From Artocarpus heterophyllus (taxonomy: Eukaryota > Streptophyta > Magnoliopsida > Rosales > Moraceae), in contig CM046333.1 of the NCBI GenBank assembly GCA_025403435.1, positions 16,331,770 through 16,395,769 of the forward strand: DNA of 64,000 nucleotides, given 5' to 3'. Numbering within the stretch: position 1 is the first letter of the stretch; each line of letters begins with the position of its first letter. Below are positions 12,776 to 25,699 of the stretch, one piece after another. The notes beneath the pieces are model-generated. The model searched no databases. It was given only the letters and a program-made list of their open reading frames with translations, and had not been told where the DNA came from. The position numbers were made by a program, and so were the translations under genes.

Positions 12776-13810
12776 TTTCTTCAGCCCACATCAAAGGCTC
12801 ATATTTTCGACTGCCTGGTTTGTTGCTACTTAAAGGGATTGATCATTTTTCAGTTTAGGTCCTTTTCTTTTCTTTTCTCTCTTTTTTTTTTTTTTTTGGG
12901 AACTGCTTCTACAACTCAAGACTGTTGAAGAAATTGGCAAATAACTGGAAACTTCAATGCTCCGGGGTGTTCAGTTTCTCATTAAAGTTCTTGTTGAAAC
13001 ATTTCCATTCTTCTTCTTGTATTTCATAAATCGGAACCAAACAAATGAGCCCTCCTATTTGGTCACTAAGAAATGTTTGAGGCTAGTTGCTGCAAAGTTA
13101 AAACAACGGTAGCTTCAATCAAGCCTTGAATGAATCAAAACTCCTGTGTGTATCAAACTTGAAACCTTTTATTGGCTTTGCCTATCATGACAATTAATGG
13201 CCATCATTGCTTGCCACATGTTTTTCTATCTTTTATCTTTCCTTGTTCTTCGTCGTCTGTCTTCTTTTCAAGTCGGAGACATGGCACATAGGCTTGCTCT
13301 GGTAATGATTTCCTGTCTTCGTCTCTGATGGTCATGGCCAATGCCAAAAGGTCTCAAAGTCACTAATAGCCTAGAAACAACCCCCTCTGCTTTGCATTCA
13401 TTATCTTGGAATTCAAGGACAAGAATTTCGGAGTTCTTTTACTTCTTGGCTGAAGTTTTGTGCCTTTAATCGTAAGCATAACGATTCAAGTGGTGGGATA
13501 GGCATGCCTATTATGATTATGTTTTTGAATAATAAATTTCGTCAGAACAAAAATAAAATGAAAAATTGATAAAAATTTCAGATTTGATGGTTTAAACAAA
13601 AAATCCAATCAAGATGGCATTTTTTTTTTTAATTTTTTTTGTTTACATAATAAGGTATGTTTTATTTTTGACTATAAAATTCCCCTAAAATGACAAAGAC
13701 ATCTCTCATGTTTAACAAATGAAGTAATGAACACAAGACATTGTTTACGATTTACCAACATATGAAATACTATTTTTCCAAATAACAGGACTTGAAATTC
13801 GCTAAAAAGA
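11636..13810. other. Intergenic DNA, no gene recognised
   Basis: The MSBP3 3' UTR probably occupies the first ~200 bases. The rest is ordinary-looking AT-rich DNA with a microsatellite at 12741. No protein match was recognised in either strand. Confidence 0.45.
12741..12771. repeat. (TA)n microsatellite
   Basis: About 15 uninterrupted TA units follow TTTGTC and precede TGTATTTTC. Similar TA runs occur near 20718, 52784 and 52870. Confidence 0.95.
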
Positions 13811-13967
13811 TGTTTGGTAAAAATAGTCTAAACCACTTTTTTAGTTACAAACAGTATGAAACTTTCACATGTTACAATAAAAAAAATCATTACAGTGTAA
13901 AACTCTTATATGTTATAATAAAAACAGTTCTAAGCAAAAGTTTTAACCACCTTACTAAACATCTTAT
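13811..13967. repeat. Dispersed TGTTTGG-ended repeat, copy B
   Basis: It opens AAAGATGTTTGGTAA and closes TTACTAAACATCTTATAAG, an imperfect inverted pair. Inside are two direct motif copies, ACAGTATGAAACTTTCACATG and ACAGTGTAAAACTCTTATATG (each split here only by substitutions), as in copies A, E, J and L. Confidence 0.55.
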
Positions 13968-14227
13968 AAGTAAATGTGATTGTTAAACAATGTATTTTTT
14001 TTTTAAACGATGGATTTTCATGACCCTTGAAAGGTTGTCGAAAACAGTCTTACTTGCACAAGGACTTGTCTTCTCATTGAATGGACTATTACTTGAAGAA
14101 AGTTGCTCAGAGTTTAGTTTAACAAATTTGCACCCTTCGGCTCTTTTGGAAGCCAAAAAAGACTAAAAAAACAGTGAAAATTATGTGGGACTTTCCTTTT
14201 TGTTTTTTGTTTTTGTTTTTTTTTTAA

Positions 14228-14400
14228 TTTTTACCCCCTGTTTGGCTACTTGGTGTAAACTGAGCAGTTACAGTTAGAACTGTAACCATGTTTGGCCCAA
14301 ACTCAGTTTAAGCCCAACTGCAGTCCCAACGGTCACTGCTTTAACCGAGCAGTTGAGTAGCTATGCACTGCTTTAACCGAGCAGTTCTGTTCCACCCGTG
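14228..14400. repeat. Hairpin-rich TGTTTGGC sequence with a 33-bp-spaced repeat
   Basis: CCCTGTTTGGC opens it. GTTACAGTTAGAACTGTAAC at 14267-14286 is a perfect inverted repeat with a 2-base loop. ACTGCTTTAACCGAGCAGTT occurs at about 14335 and 14368. The look is that of a small foldback or MITE-like element rather than a gene. Confidence 0.5.
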
Positions 14401-14689
14401 ATAGGAATCCTCACTTTTCTCTCTTCTCTCGCCTGCAACCCTAGGAAGATTATCCTCATCCTTCAACTCAGCGAGCTTAGCAGCAATCAATCCTTCAATC
14501 CTCACTTCGTTTTTTTTCGTAATAAAAGGTTTTCTTTTTTGAAGTTCAAAGTACAACATGTATCAATGAATAAACAAAAACATGGAAGCAAATTGCTCAA
14601 CAAAAAGTTAAACATACAAAAAAACAAATACATCAATTTATATTTGTTTTTAGAGGAAATTGTTTTTCCTAATTTTTAAAAGAAAAAAA

Positions 14690-14880
14690 AAGTACAAAAA
14701 AATATAAATTGTGGTTTCAACCACAAAACATCCAAACATTAGTTTCAACCACAAGTGGTTCACACCACAAATTTTATAACACTGCCAAACACTAGTTACA
14801 ACCACAATTATGATTTTAACCACAAAGTTGGTTCTAACCATAAAAATGGTTACAACCAACGGTTAATTTTATTATTTTAA
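14690..14880. repeat. AACCACAA-rich foldback-like repeat
   Basis: Many alternating AACCACAA and TTGTGGTT-type words occur (for example TGTGGTTTCAACCACAAA and GTGGTTCACACCACAA), with CCAAACATTAG and CCAAACACTAG inside. It can form several hairpins and has no ORF of interest. Confidence 0.5.
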
Positions 14881-15570
14881 GAAAGTCCTGCTCATCTGTA
14901 GCCTGTAAGGCATTTAAGCACCCCAAAAAAAATCAAATCAGAAGCTGTAGACAATTTTGATCACCGATCATCAATAAACAAACTGAAATTGTCGATCAGA
15001 TTATCCCTTTTCCTTTTCCAAATTCCACCCGGAACTGATTCACCTGAAAAATTCTTTTTTATTTGCTTTTTTTTTTCACCAATATTGAAGGAACTTTCCC
15101 CTCAAAAAAAAAATTTGAAGGAACTATTTTTTTTTTCAAAAAACAAGAAAAAAAATATAAAACACCTCTTGTTATTTGCAAGTAAATAAAAAAGTAAAAA
15201 AAGAAAATAAAGAGAGAGATAAAAAAAAAAAAAAAAAAAAAAAATCCTTCTTTCCGCCTCCCTTCGTTAGCAAGTCATTGCCAAGAAAATCCTTCGCTCG
15301 CTTTCTCTCTCTGGTAACATAGTGAAGAAACGATCAGGCGCTAAATACCCACCAAAAACCAAAAGAATAAATCCAAATCTAAAACCCAAATTTTTCTTTT
15401 TCTTTTTCTTTTCCTCATACACCTGGTAATCCAATCTGAGATCCTGTTCCCAACCCATTATTTTCTTCATCCTGATACAGATTGACACAGTAAAGAATCA
15501 CTGAATCGAAACCGATCTCTTTCGATTCCCAAAAATCAAAGCTAATTTCTTCCAAATCTCGTCTGAAAAA

Positions 15571-18120
15571 ATGACCCCAAAAAACAACCCTCCTTACACA
15601 AACCCAAAACCCTGCGAGCATCTTTCCGATTACAAGCTCAAACAAGGGCTAAATGCCTACAAATCCCTCCAAAAGTTCCTCAGGACCACCCCAAACGGAA
15701 GGACAAGCCTCGAAAAGCCCAACAAAAAGGTACCCACTTGCGATTCCTGTAATGGGTATCGGGGAAGATTCTATGTTTGTCTTGTTTGCTCATCAATCTC
15801 CTGCTTAGATCACATCCCTTTCCACAACCGATCTAATAACGGCCATGAAATAGCCGTGGACGTTGAAAGGGCCGAGCTTTATTGTATGGTTTGCCGTGAT
15901 CAGGTCTATGATCCTGATTTTGACAAGGCTGTGATGTCCAAACATAGAATAGATATCCCAAATGTTGAGAATGATGGGAAGACTATTGGCGAGAGGCTTT
16001 GTAAGAGAAAGAGATCGGTATCTGGGGTTGGTGTTGGGGTTGTTGTTGACCAGTTGAGGGAATTAAAGGGTCCCAAAGATTTGGTTTTGATGAGGGATCG
16101 GAGGGCTAAGTCGTGTTATCCGTTGGGTTTGAGGGGTTTGAACAACTTGGGCAGCACGTGTTTCATGAATTCTGTGTTGCAGGCAATGTTGCATGCCCCT
16201 CCATTGAGGAGTTACTTCTTGACCAACCAGCATAACCGCGAGACTTGCCGGAAGAGATCAGCCGACCGCCTTTGTTTGCCTTGTGACATTGATGGTATTT
16301 TCTCGGCTGCTTTTTCGGGTGATCGGTCGCCTTATAGTCCTGCTCAATTTCTTTACAGGTCTGCGTTACAGCATGTCTTTAAATAGAAATTTTAGTTGAA
16401 TGAGGCAATGAGCATCTGTTTAAGTCAATTGGTGGATGATATCTGCCGTTTTCTTCATTTTTCTCAAACTCTGTTAGATGCCAGATGGTCTTGTAAGTTA
16501 TCGAGTTTGGAGCTTATTATATAATTTAACCAATTTGAGGGAGTCCTTCATATTCCATAAGTCGTATTTTGATGAGTAGGCCATCTAATTTAAATGTCTT
16601 TTGTAGATGTTTCAGTAAAGATTACTAATTGACTCCTTTGTGCGTGTTGTAACATGTTTCTATTCAATGTTTCAATATGGAGTTCGCTTCATTGCATAGT
16701 TTGTCAGTGAGAATTCGCATGTCGGCACTGGAAACTTTTTAAATCATTTATGTTAGCTTTTTCTTCAATTGAGTTATGGGGTGAACTTACTCTTTTTAAA
16801 TCTTTTATGCTCACTTTTTCTTCTATTTATGAAGTGAACTTACTCTATTAGTGACGAAATTTTATTTTACTTCAAGTTGGTGGCAGCATTCAGCTAATCT
16901 GGCTAGTTACGAGCAGCAGGATGCTCATGAGTTCTTCATTTCTTTGTTAGATGGTATTCATGAGAAAGAGGGTAAAACAAAGAATCAGAATAGAGGTAAT
17001 CAAATGTTTAAGGATATTGTTCTGTCATCTGTGTTGTGTTCCGTGATGCCATAGGCTTGGTCATGTCACGTTTCTTGGGATGTTCAAGTCAGGGGCCACA
17101 CATGAAATCAAATTAAAGAATCTGAGATTCTTTGTTGTTGATGCTAGTCAAGAAGAATTAAGAATTTAGTCAATTTAGTACTAATGAATGATTTTCTATT
17201 ACATCTTAAAGGTGGGAATTTTAAGATGATTGTATGGGGGTCAGCACCAATAGATTTTAGATTTTGGTTGAAGCATTTGTTATTTTCAGTGCTTTGAGCT
17301 TTCTGTTTTCATTTAATAAAAGTCCTGTTCTTTTTTCACAGAAAATGGAGATTGCCAGTGCATTGCTCATAGGGGTTTCTCAGGACTGTTGAGATCAGAT
17401 GTTACGTGTATGACCTGTGGATTCACTTCGACAACATATGACCCTTATGTTGATATTTCACTCAACCTTGATACCAGTAATTATTCGATGGCTGATGTAG
17501 GCAAGAAGCCCATTAAACCAAATGAAAGCAGTAGTACATCAACTCTTTTAGGTTGTTTGGATTTGTTTACAAGACCAGAGAAGTTGGGATCAGATCAGAA
17601 ACTGTATTGTCAGAACTGCCAAGAACGGCAAGACTCATCAAAGCAAATGTCCATCAGAAAGCTACCATTGGTCTTGTGTCTTCATATAAAACGATTTGAG
17701 CACTCCCTGATCAGAAATATGTCGAGAAAGATTGATAGCTATTTGCATTTTCCTTTCTCGTTGGACATGACGCCCTATTTATCATCTTCAATCGTCAGAA
17801 ACAGATTTGGAAACAGAATCTTTGCTTTTGAGGGCGATGAATCTGATAATTCCACGGAATTTGAGATTTTGGCAGTGGTCACTCATTCCGGAACACTGGA
17901 GTCTGGTCACTATGTGACTTATTTGTGCTTAAGAAATCAATGGTACAAATGTGATGACGCTTGGATAACTGAGGTGGATGAGGGAGTTGTAAGAGCTTCC
18001 CAATGTTACATGATGTTCTACGTACAGAAGATGCTTTACCACAAATTGAACGAGAATCCAATTCACTTACCAACTTCCTCGAAAGAGGGGGCATGTCATC
18101 AGGCTGCTGGGTTCCGCTAA
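15571..18120 (+). CDS. UBP22: Ubiquitin carboxyl-terminal hydrolase 22-like (SAGA deubiquitinase)
   Basis: Three exons (15571-16358, 16877-16995, 17342-18120) give 561 residues. An N-terminal zf-UBP finger has Cys/His pairs from CEHL near residue 15 and CDSC near 57 to CMVC near 110. A USP catalytic domain follows. The Cys box GLNNLGSTCFMNS carries the predicted nucleophile Cys197. The His box HSGTLESGHYVTY gives His492, and WYKCDDAW supplies the Asp/Asn position near 508. CMTCG and YCQNC are the structural zinc pairs seen in many USPs. This architecture is that of yeast Ubp8, human USP22 and Arabidopsis UBP22, which remove ubiquitin from histone H2B in the SAGA-type DUB module. All catalytic residues are present, so it should be active. 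The final ~20 residues after the conserved FYVQKMLY are not conserved. The chosen ATG follows a pyrimidine-rich leader and precedes the conserved finger. Confidence 0.93.
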
Positions 18121-19072
18121 AAAGAGTGCCAAACAACTATGGACTGAAAGTTGGCCGGTCAAAGAGGGCTTTACACATGCATTTCAAGGCTACAAACCGG
18201 ACAAGAGAGTGAAGGAGAGAACTTTCCTGGTTCTTTAGTAGAACAAATCATGATTCATTTCCCACCTTTAATTATTGGGATACAATGTGAAAGGCAACTT
18301 GGAACTGCAAATTTATGAAGATTCACTAATCCAGAGTGGAGGTATACTTATACAAATTCCAGATAATCACATTGATTTGTTTATGGCTGTCATCATGAAT
18401 GGTTTGCCTAAGGGGATTTTGGCGAAAGGGTGCGACTCAACTTCCCCATGCAAGATTTTCTTTCGGAATTCTGACTGCCATGTACAGCACAAATAATTAT
18501 AGTGCCTCATCAAACAAAAATAAGTCATTATAATAATTTTTCATGTTCCAGTCAGCGTTCCCCGTGAGATTTTTATGGGGCATATATATTTATATTGATT
18601 TTTGACTTGTTTCTCGCGAGAGAATTCATCGTGCCGTTTTATTTTCCTTTGGCATAGATGGTCTCTGTACTCCCCTTTCTGGTATATTTGTGGAAGTGCG
18701 AAAGTTAAATGTGGCATCGTTGTTGTGGAAGTACGAAAGTTACCTGTTGTATCATTCCTTAAAACTGTACAAAGTATGTTGAAAATCTGAGTCTTGTGTG
18801 GAAAATCTAACGCGAGTCATGTGACCTTTTTGGCCAACGGAGAAAAACTTCTATTGAAGAAAAAGATTAATGGTTGTTCGATAAGTTGGTTAGGTCTAAA
18901 GTTTTAAGTTAAATAAAAAGTAACATATAAGGCCTTTATATTGTAGTAATTTGTTTTTCTCTGTTTAGAACTTTATGTTGTAGTTAATTGAAATCAATTA
19001 GTTCTAATCAATGTTTTAAAAACATGCTTAGCGTTAGTGGTTACAAAAGGAACCACTTCCCCTGCCAAATGA
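18121..19072. other. UBP22 3' region and intergenic DNA
   Basis: Probable 3' UTR to about 18600, then AT-rich DNA. No independent gene was recognised. Confidence 0.4.
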
Positions 19073-19700
19073 TCAGCCAAAAAACCACTCGCAAAGCCTC
19101 ACGAGCCAAGTCATCTGCAATACAATTAGTATTCCTGGGATCCAACGGAAAGCAACTGTAACGTCAGAAAGAATACCAGAAAAGGTACGTAGAAACACAG
19201 GCAGCACTATCCAATCTGCAGGAGCAGCTTTAGACTGAAGGGCTTCAATGCAAACCTTAGAGTCATTCTCAAGTATGACAGGCAAAAAGCTCTGCCTCCA
19301 GAGCCGAATTCGCAGGACAGGTTTAACAAAAGACATCAGTTTCTCCCTCATTTACATTTCTCAGCGAAATCCCAATACCAGCCTTCCCATTCTTGAAAGC
19401 TGCGTCGCGGGCCACCACCAGCCTAGTGTACAAAAACTCATCCTGCTGAGAAGGCAGCTTCGAGTCGAATCGCAAAATCTGTGGGGCGTGTACGCTTCGA
19501 TGCACGCAAGTGATCAGCAAACAAACATTTGATCTCAACGAGGACTCGATCAGCAATAGGAATCTTCCCGCCAAAGAGCCTTCCATTCCTTACTTTCGAC
19601 ATCTGGTAACAGCAGATAGCACCCCACAGACAGGTGCTAGTGTTTGATGTAGTGTTTTCTTTAATATTCAAGGTTAGTGTGTGGATTGGAATTGTGAAGA
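19073..19700 (-). pseudogene. Fragment of non-LTR retroelement RNase H-like domain
   Basis: Two minus-strand frames together resemble the RNase H-type domain at the end of plant LINE-like reverse transcriptases (RVT_3). The right-hand frame has RNGRLFGGKIPI and DAAFKNGKAGIGISLRN, the typical first-strand Asp block. After a frame change near 19330-19350 the other frame has ENDSKVCIEALQSK, which aligns with the family's E/D-containing helix, then FRWIPG and a WLVRLCEWF tail. There is no reverse transcriptase upstream and several frame breaks, so this is a decayed fragment. Confidence 0.6.
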
Positions 19701-22132
19701 AATTTATTGGTTCACGCATTTTATAAATAACTACGTCTTTCCTCATTTTATACATATATTAAGTTAATTGAGGCCCAAATTGCAGACGAGTTGAAGTTGA
19801 GTTTTTTGTGCTGCAACTTATCTTTGTTTTCTGGGATTATTTTTATTTTTGACTCTTAGGAATTAGGGTTGTCTTATTTTGACATCTGACACTCTAATGA
19901 CACAAATTTACCCTCTGATTAGCATCTCGGTTGATTATAATTAATAAACAATATAAAACTCTCATCTTATACGAAAAACTGTCGTTTTTACTTGTTAACA
20001 TCTATAAGGCTATTTTATTGTCTGTTTTTTTGGTATTGTCGTCGTTTCTTTATGTGTGTCGCATTTATTATAGTCACAAAACTAACATTTTATTATTACT
20101 ATTACTATTATTATATTTGGTGGTTGCTTTAAGTTGTAAGTAACTCTGAGGTACAATTTTGAACTTAAAATCATAATGAAGCTTTATAAAAAGAGCTAAA
20201 TTTTATATGAGATGGTTTTGTAATTTATTATGCAACAAATGATTCAATGGTAGGATATGAGAAAACATCGAATAGTTGCCTCTTATTTTTTAATTTTGGC
20301 ATATAACTTGGGTTACCTTTTAAAATTCATAAATATGCAATGTCTACAAGTACAACAATGAAAAATGTTAAATGACAAGCTTAGTTTCCAACTAACGAAA
20401 GAGAATCATATTCATGCAACGACGACGAAACTTCAAAGGCAGCCTTTCGTGGGAACCATAATCCCTTTGGCATCTGTACATACATGAGACATGCCTGCCT
20501 CTGTACGATGATTCTTTATATTCAAGATATGGTCTAACAAAACTCCCACTTCAACGTTGATGGTAGAACATTCAAAGTTTCTCCTCCAAAAATTAAAAAA
20601 AAAAAGAATATTCAAAGTAAAAAATTTGCAATTTAATTTCTTTTAAAAATCACAATTCATTTATTTCATCGTCTATTGAGTAAGACATATTCTAAACATC
20701 ACTCCGTAAGCTTGATATATATATATATATATATTTGGAATTTTATGTGATTTTCTCTTTCCAAATCATTACGAGATATCCTACCCAATGACAGTCTTTC
20801 AATCTTATATTTCTAGTATTATTATTACTGCTGCTACTATGACTACAATTATTATATTGATTCTTTGTGTTTTTTAATAATTGAATTTTATTTATTTTTA
20901 TGGGATAATTCAATTTTATTGGGATTCTGTATTATTGCAGAAGTTTCACAAGCGAATTTTGATTGTGTTTGATTCTGGGCCAGATGCGCCTCCCCCTTTT
21001 TTTTTTTTTTTTAGGGCGGGGGCCACGAAATCGCAACCAGATCCTTACACATGTCCCCACTTGGATGGGCCCCAAGTAGAATTTACCCCTTTTTTTCAAC
21101 TCTTCGAGTTTATCCAACTGTTAAAACAAGTTGTAAATATAGGGAATACATGCATTGCAGATAACCAAAGGAAAATTAAAAAAATTGAAAAAATTATAAT
21201 ACCTTTTCAAATTATTGCTATAAAATTAAAATTTAACATAATATTTAAAATATTTTAAAAATATCTTTAATAATATAGTAATTATCTTAATAATATTACA
21301 TATTGCATTATATAATTACATATAAATAATTTTAATGATATCATTATGAGACATTTGTAAAATTTTTACAAATTAAAGTTATATTTCAATTCAATAAACG
21401 TAATTGGGTCAATTGTCTCATTAACCCTTAATTTACCCCCCTTTAAGAAAAGAAAAGAATATAATTTTGTATAATTTTAACGCATACTCTAAAAAAAAAT
21501 TAAAATAACTTCTTATTCACTGAAAATAGTAATATTTAATTTTTTTTTATTTTCTGCGTGCACCATAAGAAAATTAATCACAACAAAAACACTTCTTGAT
21601 TCCGGAAAATCAATTTTTCTTCTTCCCAATCATTTTTCAATAAAATTTTGGACCTTTTTTGGTACAAGAAGACAAGCTGCCCATATAAGCATCTTCCTCG
21701 TCCCAAAAAAAAAGGGTCAAAAATCAAATATATTCCCTAAAATAGATTAGCCCAAAAAATATGAGCTGTGTACGAGCAAGTGGCATAAGGTTTCGTTTAG
21801 TGTAGTTTGATTTGGTTTGGTTGGTCAACTTTCATTCTCGTAGGCTGTATAGTAGCGGCCTTTCAGCTGTCCTTAAGAGTTATCCATTTTCTTCAATTTC
21901 TTTCTTACTTGGTTACAAAGCCCTCCTTGTTCCCTTGCAAAAGATCTTTACCAACAATCAGTAGTTGCTCCTTACACTACTTATTAAAAAAAAAAAAAAG
22001 CAAAAAAGAATAAGGGAAAAAAAAAGAAAAGAAAGAAAGATCTTTCTCAGTTTCCAACAACAACCAAATTCAAGATTCGAACTGGGCAAACGCATTTTTC
22101 CCACGATCAGCAAACAGATCCCTGGTTTAGTG
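19701..22132. other. Intergenic DNA and probable transporter 5' leader
   Basis: AT-rich with a TA microsatellite near 20718. A small GC-rich island at 20980-21090 (around a T run) has no recognisable gene. The stretch 21960-22132, with A-rich and AAAGAAAG runs, is the likely 5' UTR of the next gene. Confidence 0.4.
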
Positions 22133-25088
22133 ATGGTGGAAGAGGAGGATCTTGAACTCGAATCGTTTGGTAAGAACAACAACGACAACAACAATAGTAA
22201 TAATGAGAACAATCTGGCCGACAAAAATGGCGGCGGAAGAAAAGGTTGCCGTGACTGTTGGTTGGGTCCGGTCCATTGGTTCAGAATGCTGGCCTACGAA
22301 ATGCACTGGAGCTTCGTGTTGGGAGTTGTTGTCGTTTACGGAATAAGCCAGGGATTGGGCGGAGCTCTTGCTCGTGTGGGGACAGAGTATTACATGAAAG
22401 ATGTTCAGAAGGTTCAGCCTTCTGAGGCCCAGATTTACGCCGGAATTACTTCCATTCCTTGGATTGTCAAGCCCCTATGGGGTCTTCTCACGGATGTTCT
22501 CCCGATTTTTGGGTATCGAAGGAGGCCGTATTTCGTTTTAGCCGGTAAATTTTTTTGCTTTCTTTTTAGACTTGATGATGATTTAGTTTTGCCTTGAATC
22601 CTCTAATTTTAGTGTCGTTTGTTTATTGTATTGATGGATTTTTTATGGAAAGAGTGAGGCTTTATATTGTCGGGTTATGGAGATTTTCCCCTTACGGTTG
22701 AGAAAATTCATATTTGAAGTTCGAGGTAGATGGATTCTTTCTTTTTTCTTTTTCCTTTTTTTGGTTTGATTTGATGTGTTGAGGCAAATTCTTGATTAAT
22801 AAGGAATGGATTTTTCAATTTCTCTTTATATGATTGATTTTTTGCTATAATGTGGTAAAGTTGAAGATCCTTTTTTTAAGTGGTAAGATATTTATGTCAA
22901 TATTAAAACCCTAGTGCTTCACTACTGCGAGCAATAATATAAAGGGAAAGAAAAAGTCACACAAGAAAATACAAAAAGGCTACAAATTTTTTACTATGAC
23001 GAAGAAGAAAAATATTACAAAAGATCCATACACCTCCCTTAGGCTATCTTTTTTTTTTTTTTTTTTTTTTTTTTCCATCTATCCCCATCTCTAACTTTGT
23101 GTCAGGCGATAATTAGGCTCCAGACACTCAACAATTTAACGGGCTACATTTGACGTAGGCTAATTGGAAGGAAAGAAAATTCATATATCCGGACTATCTA
23201 GATTGAATTGTCTCTGTGTAATGAAAGGATGATGGCTGTGTAAGCTTTTGATTTTGGGATGGTTAAGAAAAGACTGTCTTTCCTATTGCCGTGATAGTAA
23301 ATGTTAGACAACATATGAATTCACTTACTTGATTGAACGAAATGAGAGGTCATGCACCTCGAATATGGTTTTGAAGTTTGTAAGAAATGTTAAGAATCGA
23401 ATCGCTTGTTCTAATCTACATTGTGCTGTCTAAACTTGATCCTTTTATTGGGTTGATGCTCTCTAAAATTTGTTTGACATAAAAAAGTTTCTCTCATAAA
23501 ATACATGTCCTTTGTGTTAAATCCAGGTTTGCTTGGGGTCATCTCCATGCTCATTTTATCAGTGCATGAAAAGCTGCATCTCGTTTTAGCCCTCTTGTTT
23601 TTAACAGCTGGGAGTGCTGGGGTAGCAATAGCAGATGTCACTATAGATGCCTGTGTGGCACAGAACAGCATTACTTATCCTTCACTGGCAGCTGATATGC
23701 AAAGCTTGTGCGCCTTGAGTTCTTCCATTGGCGCATTAGTTGGATTCTCTATAAGTGGTATCTTTGTTCATCTTATAGGTCCCAAGGTTAGCTTCCGGAG
23801 GACGCAGTTTTGCAATCTTTAGTTTTACTTGATACCTCAATCTGAAGTTACGTTTACTTTATTTTTTTAGAAGAGCTTTCTTCTCCTTTGTAGGGTGTGT
23901 ATGGCTTGTTGACAATCCCAGCAGGGCTTGTTTTTGCAGTTGGGATTGTGCTTAATGAACCTCATACACCTAATTTCCCGTACAGTCAGGTATTCTTCTA
24001 CTCCTGTTGATTTTAAGTTCCCGAGTTTCCAGAAGCTCGTAGTTTAGTATTCCACACTGGACTCAGGTAAATCAGAAGTTTTTCAATGCTGGGAACACTA
24101 TGTGGACAACACTGAAGTCCCCGAGCGTTTGGAGGCCATGTTTATACATGTATTTGTCCCTTGCATTGAGCTTGAATATCCTTGAGGGAATGTTTTACTG
24201 GTATACAGATGCAAAAGATGGTCCCTCTTTCTCTCAGGTATGAAAAACTTTTGTGAAAATGATTTTGGGCCAGGACTTGGGATAAATAAGTTGTGGAAAA
24301 GCATATAAGCATATAAAAATGTCTCAGGTTCCGTGTTCTTTTGCTTCTGTTTGAAAAGTTGCATCCATATAGTTTAGTGCTATCATGGATTTAGTTTAAA
24401 TACTGGAGTGTTCTAGACAAAATCTTCACTCATGTGCTATTGAAAAATAATTACTAATAACTAATTACTTATTGGCGTTGTGCAGGAGAACGTTGGTTTC
24501 ATATTTTCCATTGGTTCAGTGGGGGCCCTACTAGGGGCCATTCTCTACCAAAATGTGCTAAAGGATCATCCTTTCAGAGACTTGCTTTTCTGGACACAGT
24601 TACTTTATGGTTTATCAGGAATGCTAGATTTGATGCTGGTTTTGAGAATGAATTTGAAATTTGGCGTACCCGATTATTTCTTTGTTGTGATTGATGAAAG
24701 TGTCTCGCAAATGATTGGAAGGCTCAAATGGATGCCTCTTCTTGTGCTCAGCTCAAAACTTTGTCCCTCAGGTATTGAAGGAACTTTCTTTGCCCTGCTC
24801 ATGTCCATCGACAACGTCGGAATTCTCTCAGCTTCATGGGGAGGAGGTCTCCTGCTTCATGTGTTCAAGGTTACTCGGACGCAGTTTGATAACCTATGGC
24901 TTGCAATTTTGATCCGAAACATATTAAGAATTAGCCCTCTTTGTCTGCTGTTTTTGGTTCCCAGAGCTGATCCCAACTCTTCAACTCTTCCCACTGAAAT
25001 CTTGAGCACAGAAGAGGAGATTGAAACACTGGAAGCAAAGAATGTTGAATTGGTCTCCCTTGTAAACAATGTTGACAATCCTAGATAG
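22133..25088 (+). CDS. Folate-biopterin transporter family protein (BT1/FBT)
   Basis: Five exons (22133-22544, 23527-23786, 23894-23989, 24067-24237, 24486-25088) join in frame to 513 residues, a normal length for plant BT1-family proteins in the major facilitator superfamily. Family landmarks are [39 protein letters not shown], the block [20 protein letters not shown] with GYRRRPYF (the MFS loop 2-3 region), [22 protein letters not shown], and a C-terminal [15 protein letters not shown] before the last helices. About 12 hydrophobic helices are readable. Relatives include plastid and other folate/pterin transporters. The substrate and membrane of this copy cannot be read from sequence. An acidic, Asn-rich N-terminus (residues 1-30) and a Glu-rich tail flank the membrane core. 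A plastid transit peptide is not obvious. Intron 1 is nearly 1 kb and holds a long T tract. Confidence 0.9.
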
Positions 25089-25699
25089 CCACTATAGTAG
25101 AAACTTTTACCTGAAAAAACCTTTTTAAGGTTATACCAACAGATTTGGGAAAATCAAGGTAAAAGTCAAATTGCTTGAGGTTGAGACTGAAGGAATTGCG
25201 CGGATGGATCTTACCTGACCTACCCTCATTATCTCACATGCATCATTTACCGAATTTTTTTCATTGCAGTGCAACGATATACGTCCAATACATAATAGAG
25301 AACATTGCTTGCATGATTTTTCTTCTTGTTCGATGTTGGATACATGTCTGCTACTAAATGGCACGAAGTTTAACATTTTTCTCCACAGCCAAAACAGTAT
25401 AGCTGATTAAATTAGTCATATCGGCCAATGTTTTATTAATTAACAACAAAACTTATCGCCTACGTGCCAAGCTTTTCGGATGATTCCAAAGAGCCCTCAA
25501 CTTTGCAAAAAATGACTGGGTACGCTTTTTTTGTTTTTTTTTTTTTGTTTTTTTATACAAGGAAAAGGGGAATGTCATCACATTTAGTGGGATTTAGGGT
25601 AATTTGAACCCTCAATCTATGGTTGGGATAGAAGGGTTTGCAACTAATTAGGTTGTTCTCAACTAGGTATACGTGTAATGGAAAAAACAGTCATTTGTT
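25089..25699. other. Transporter 3' region
   Basis: Probable 3' UTR and AT-rich spacer, with T tracts near 25535. No gene recognised. Confidence 0.4.
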
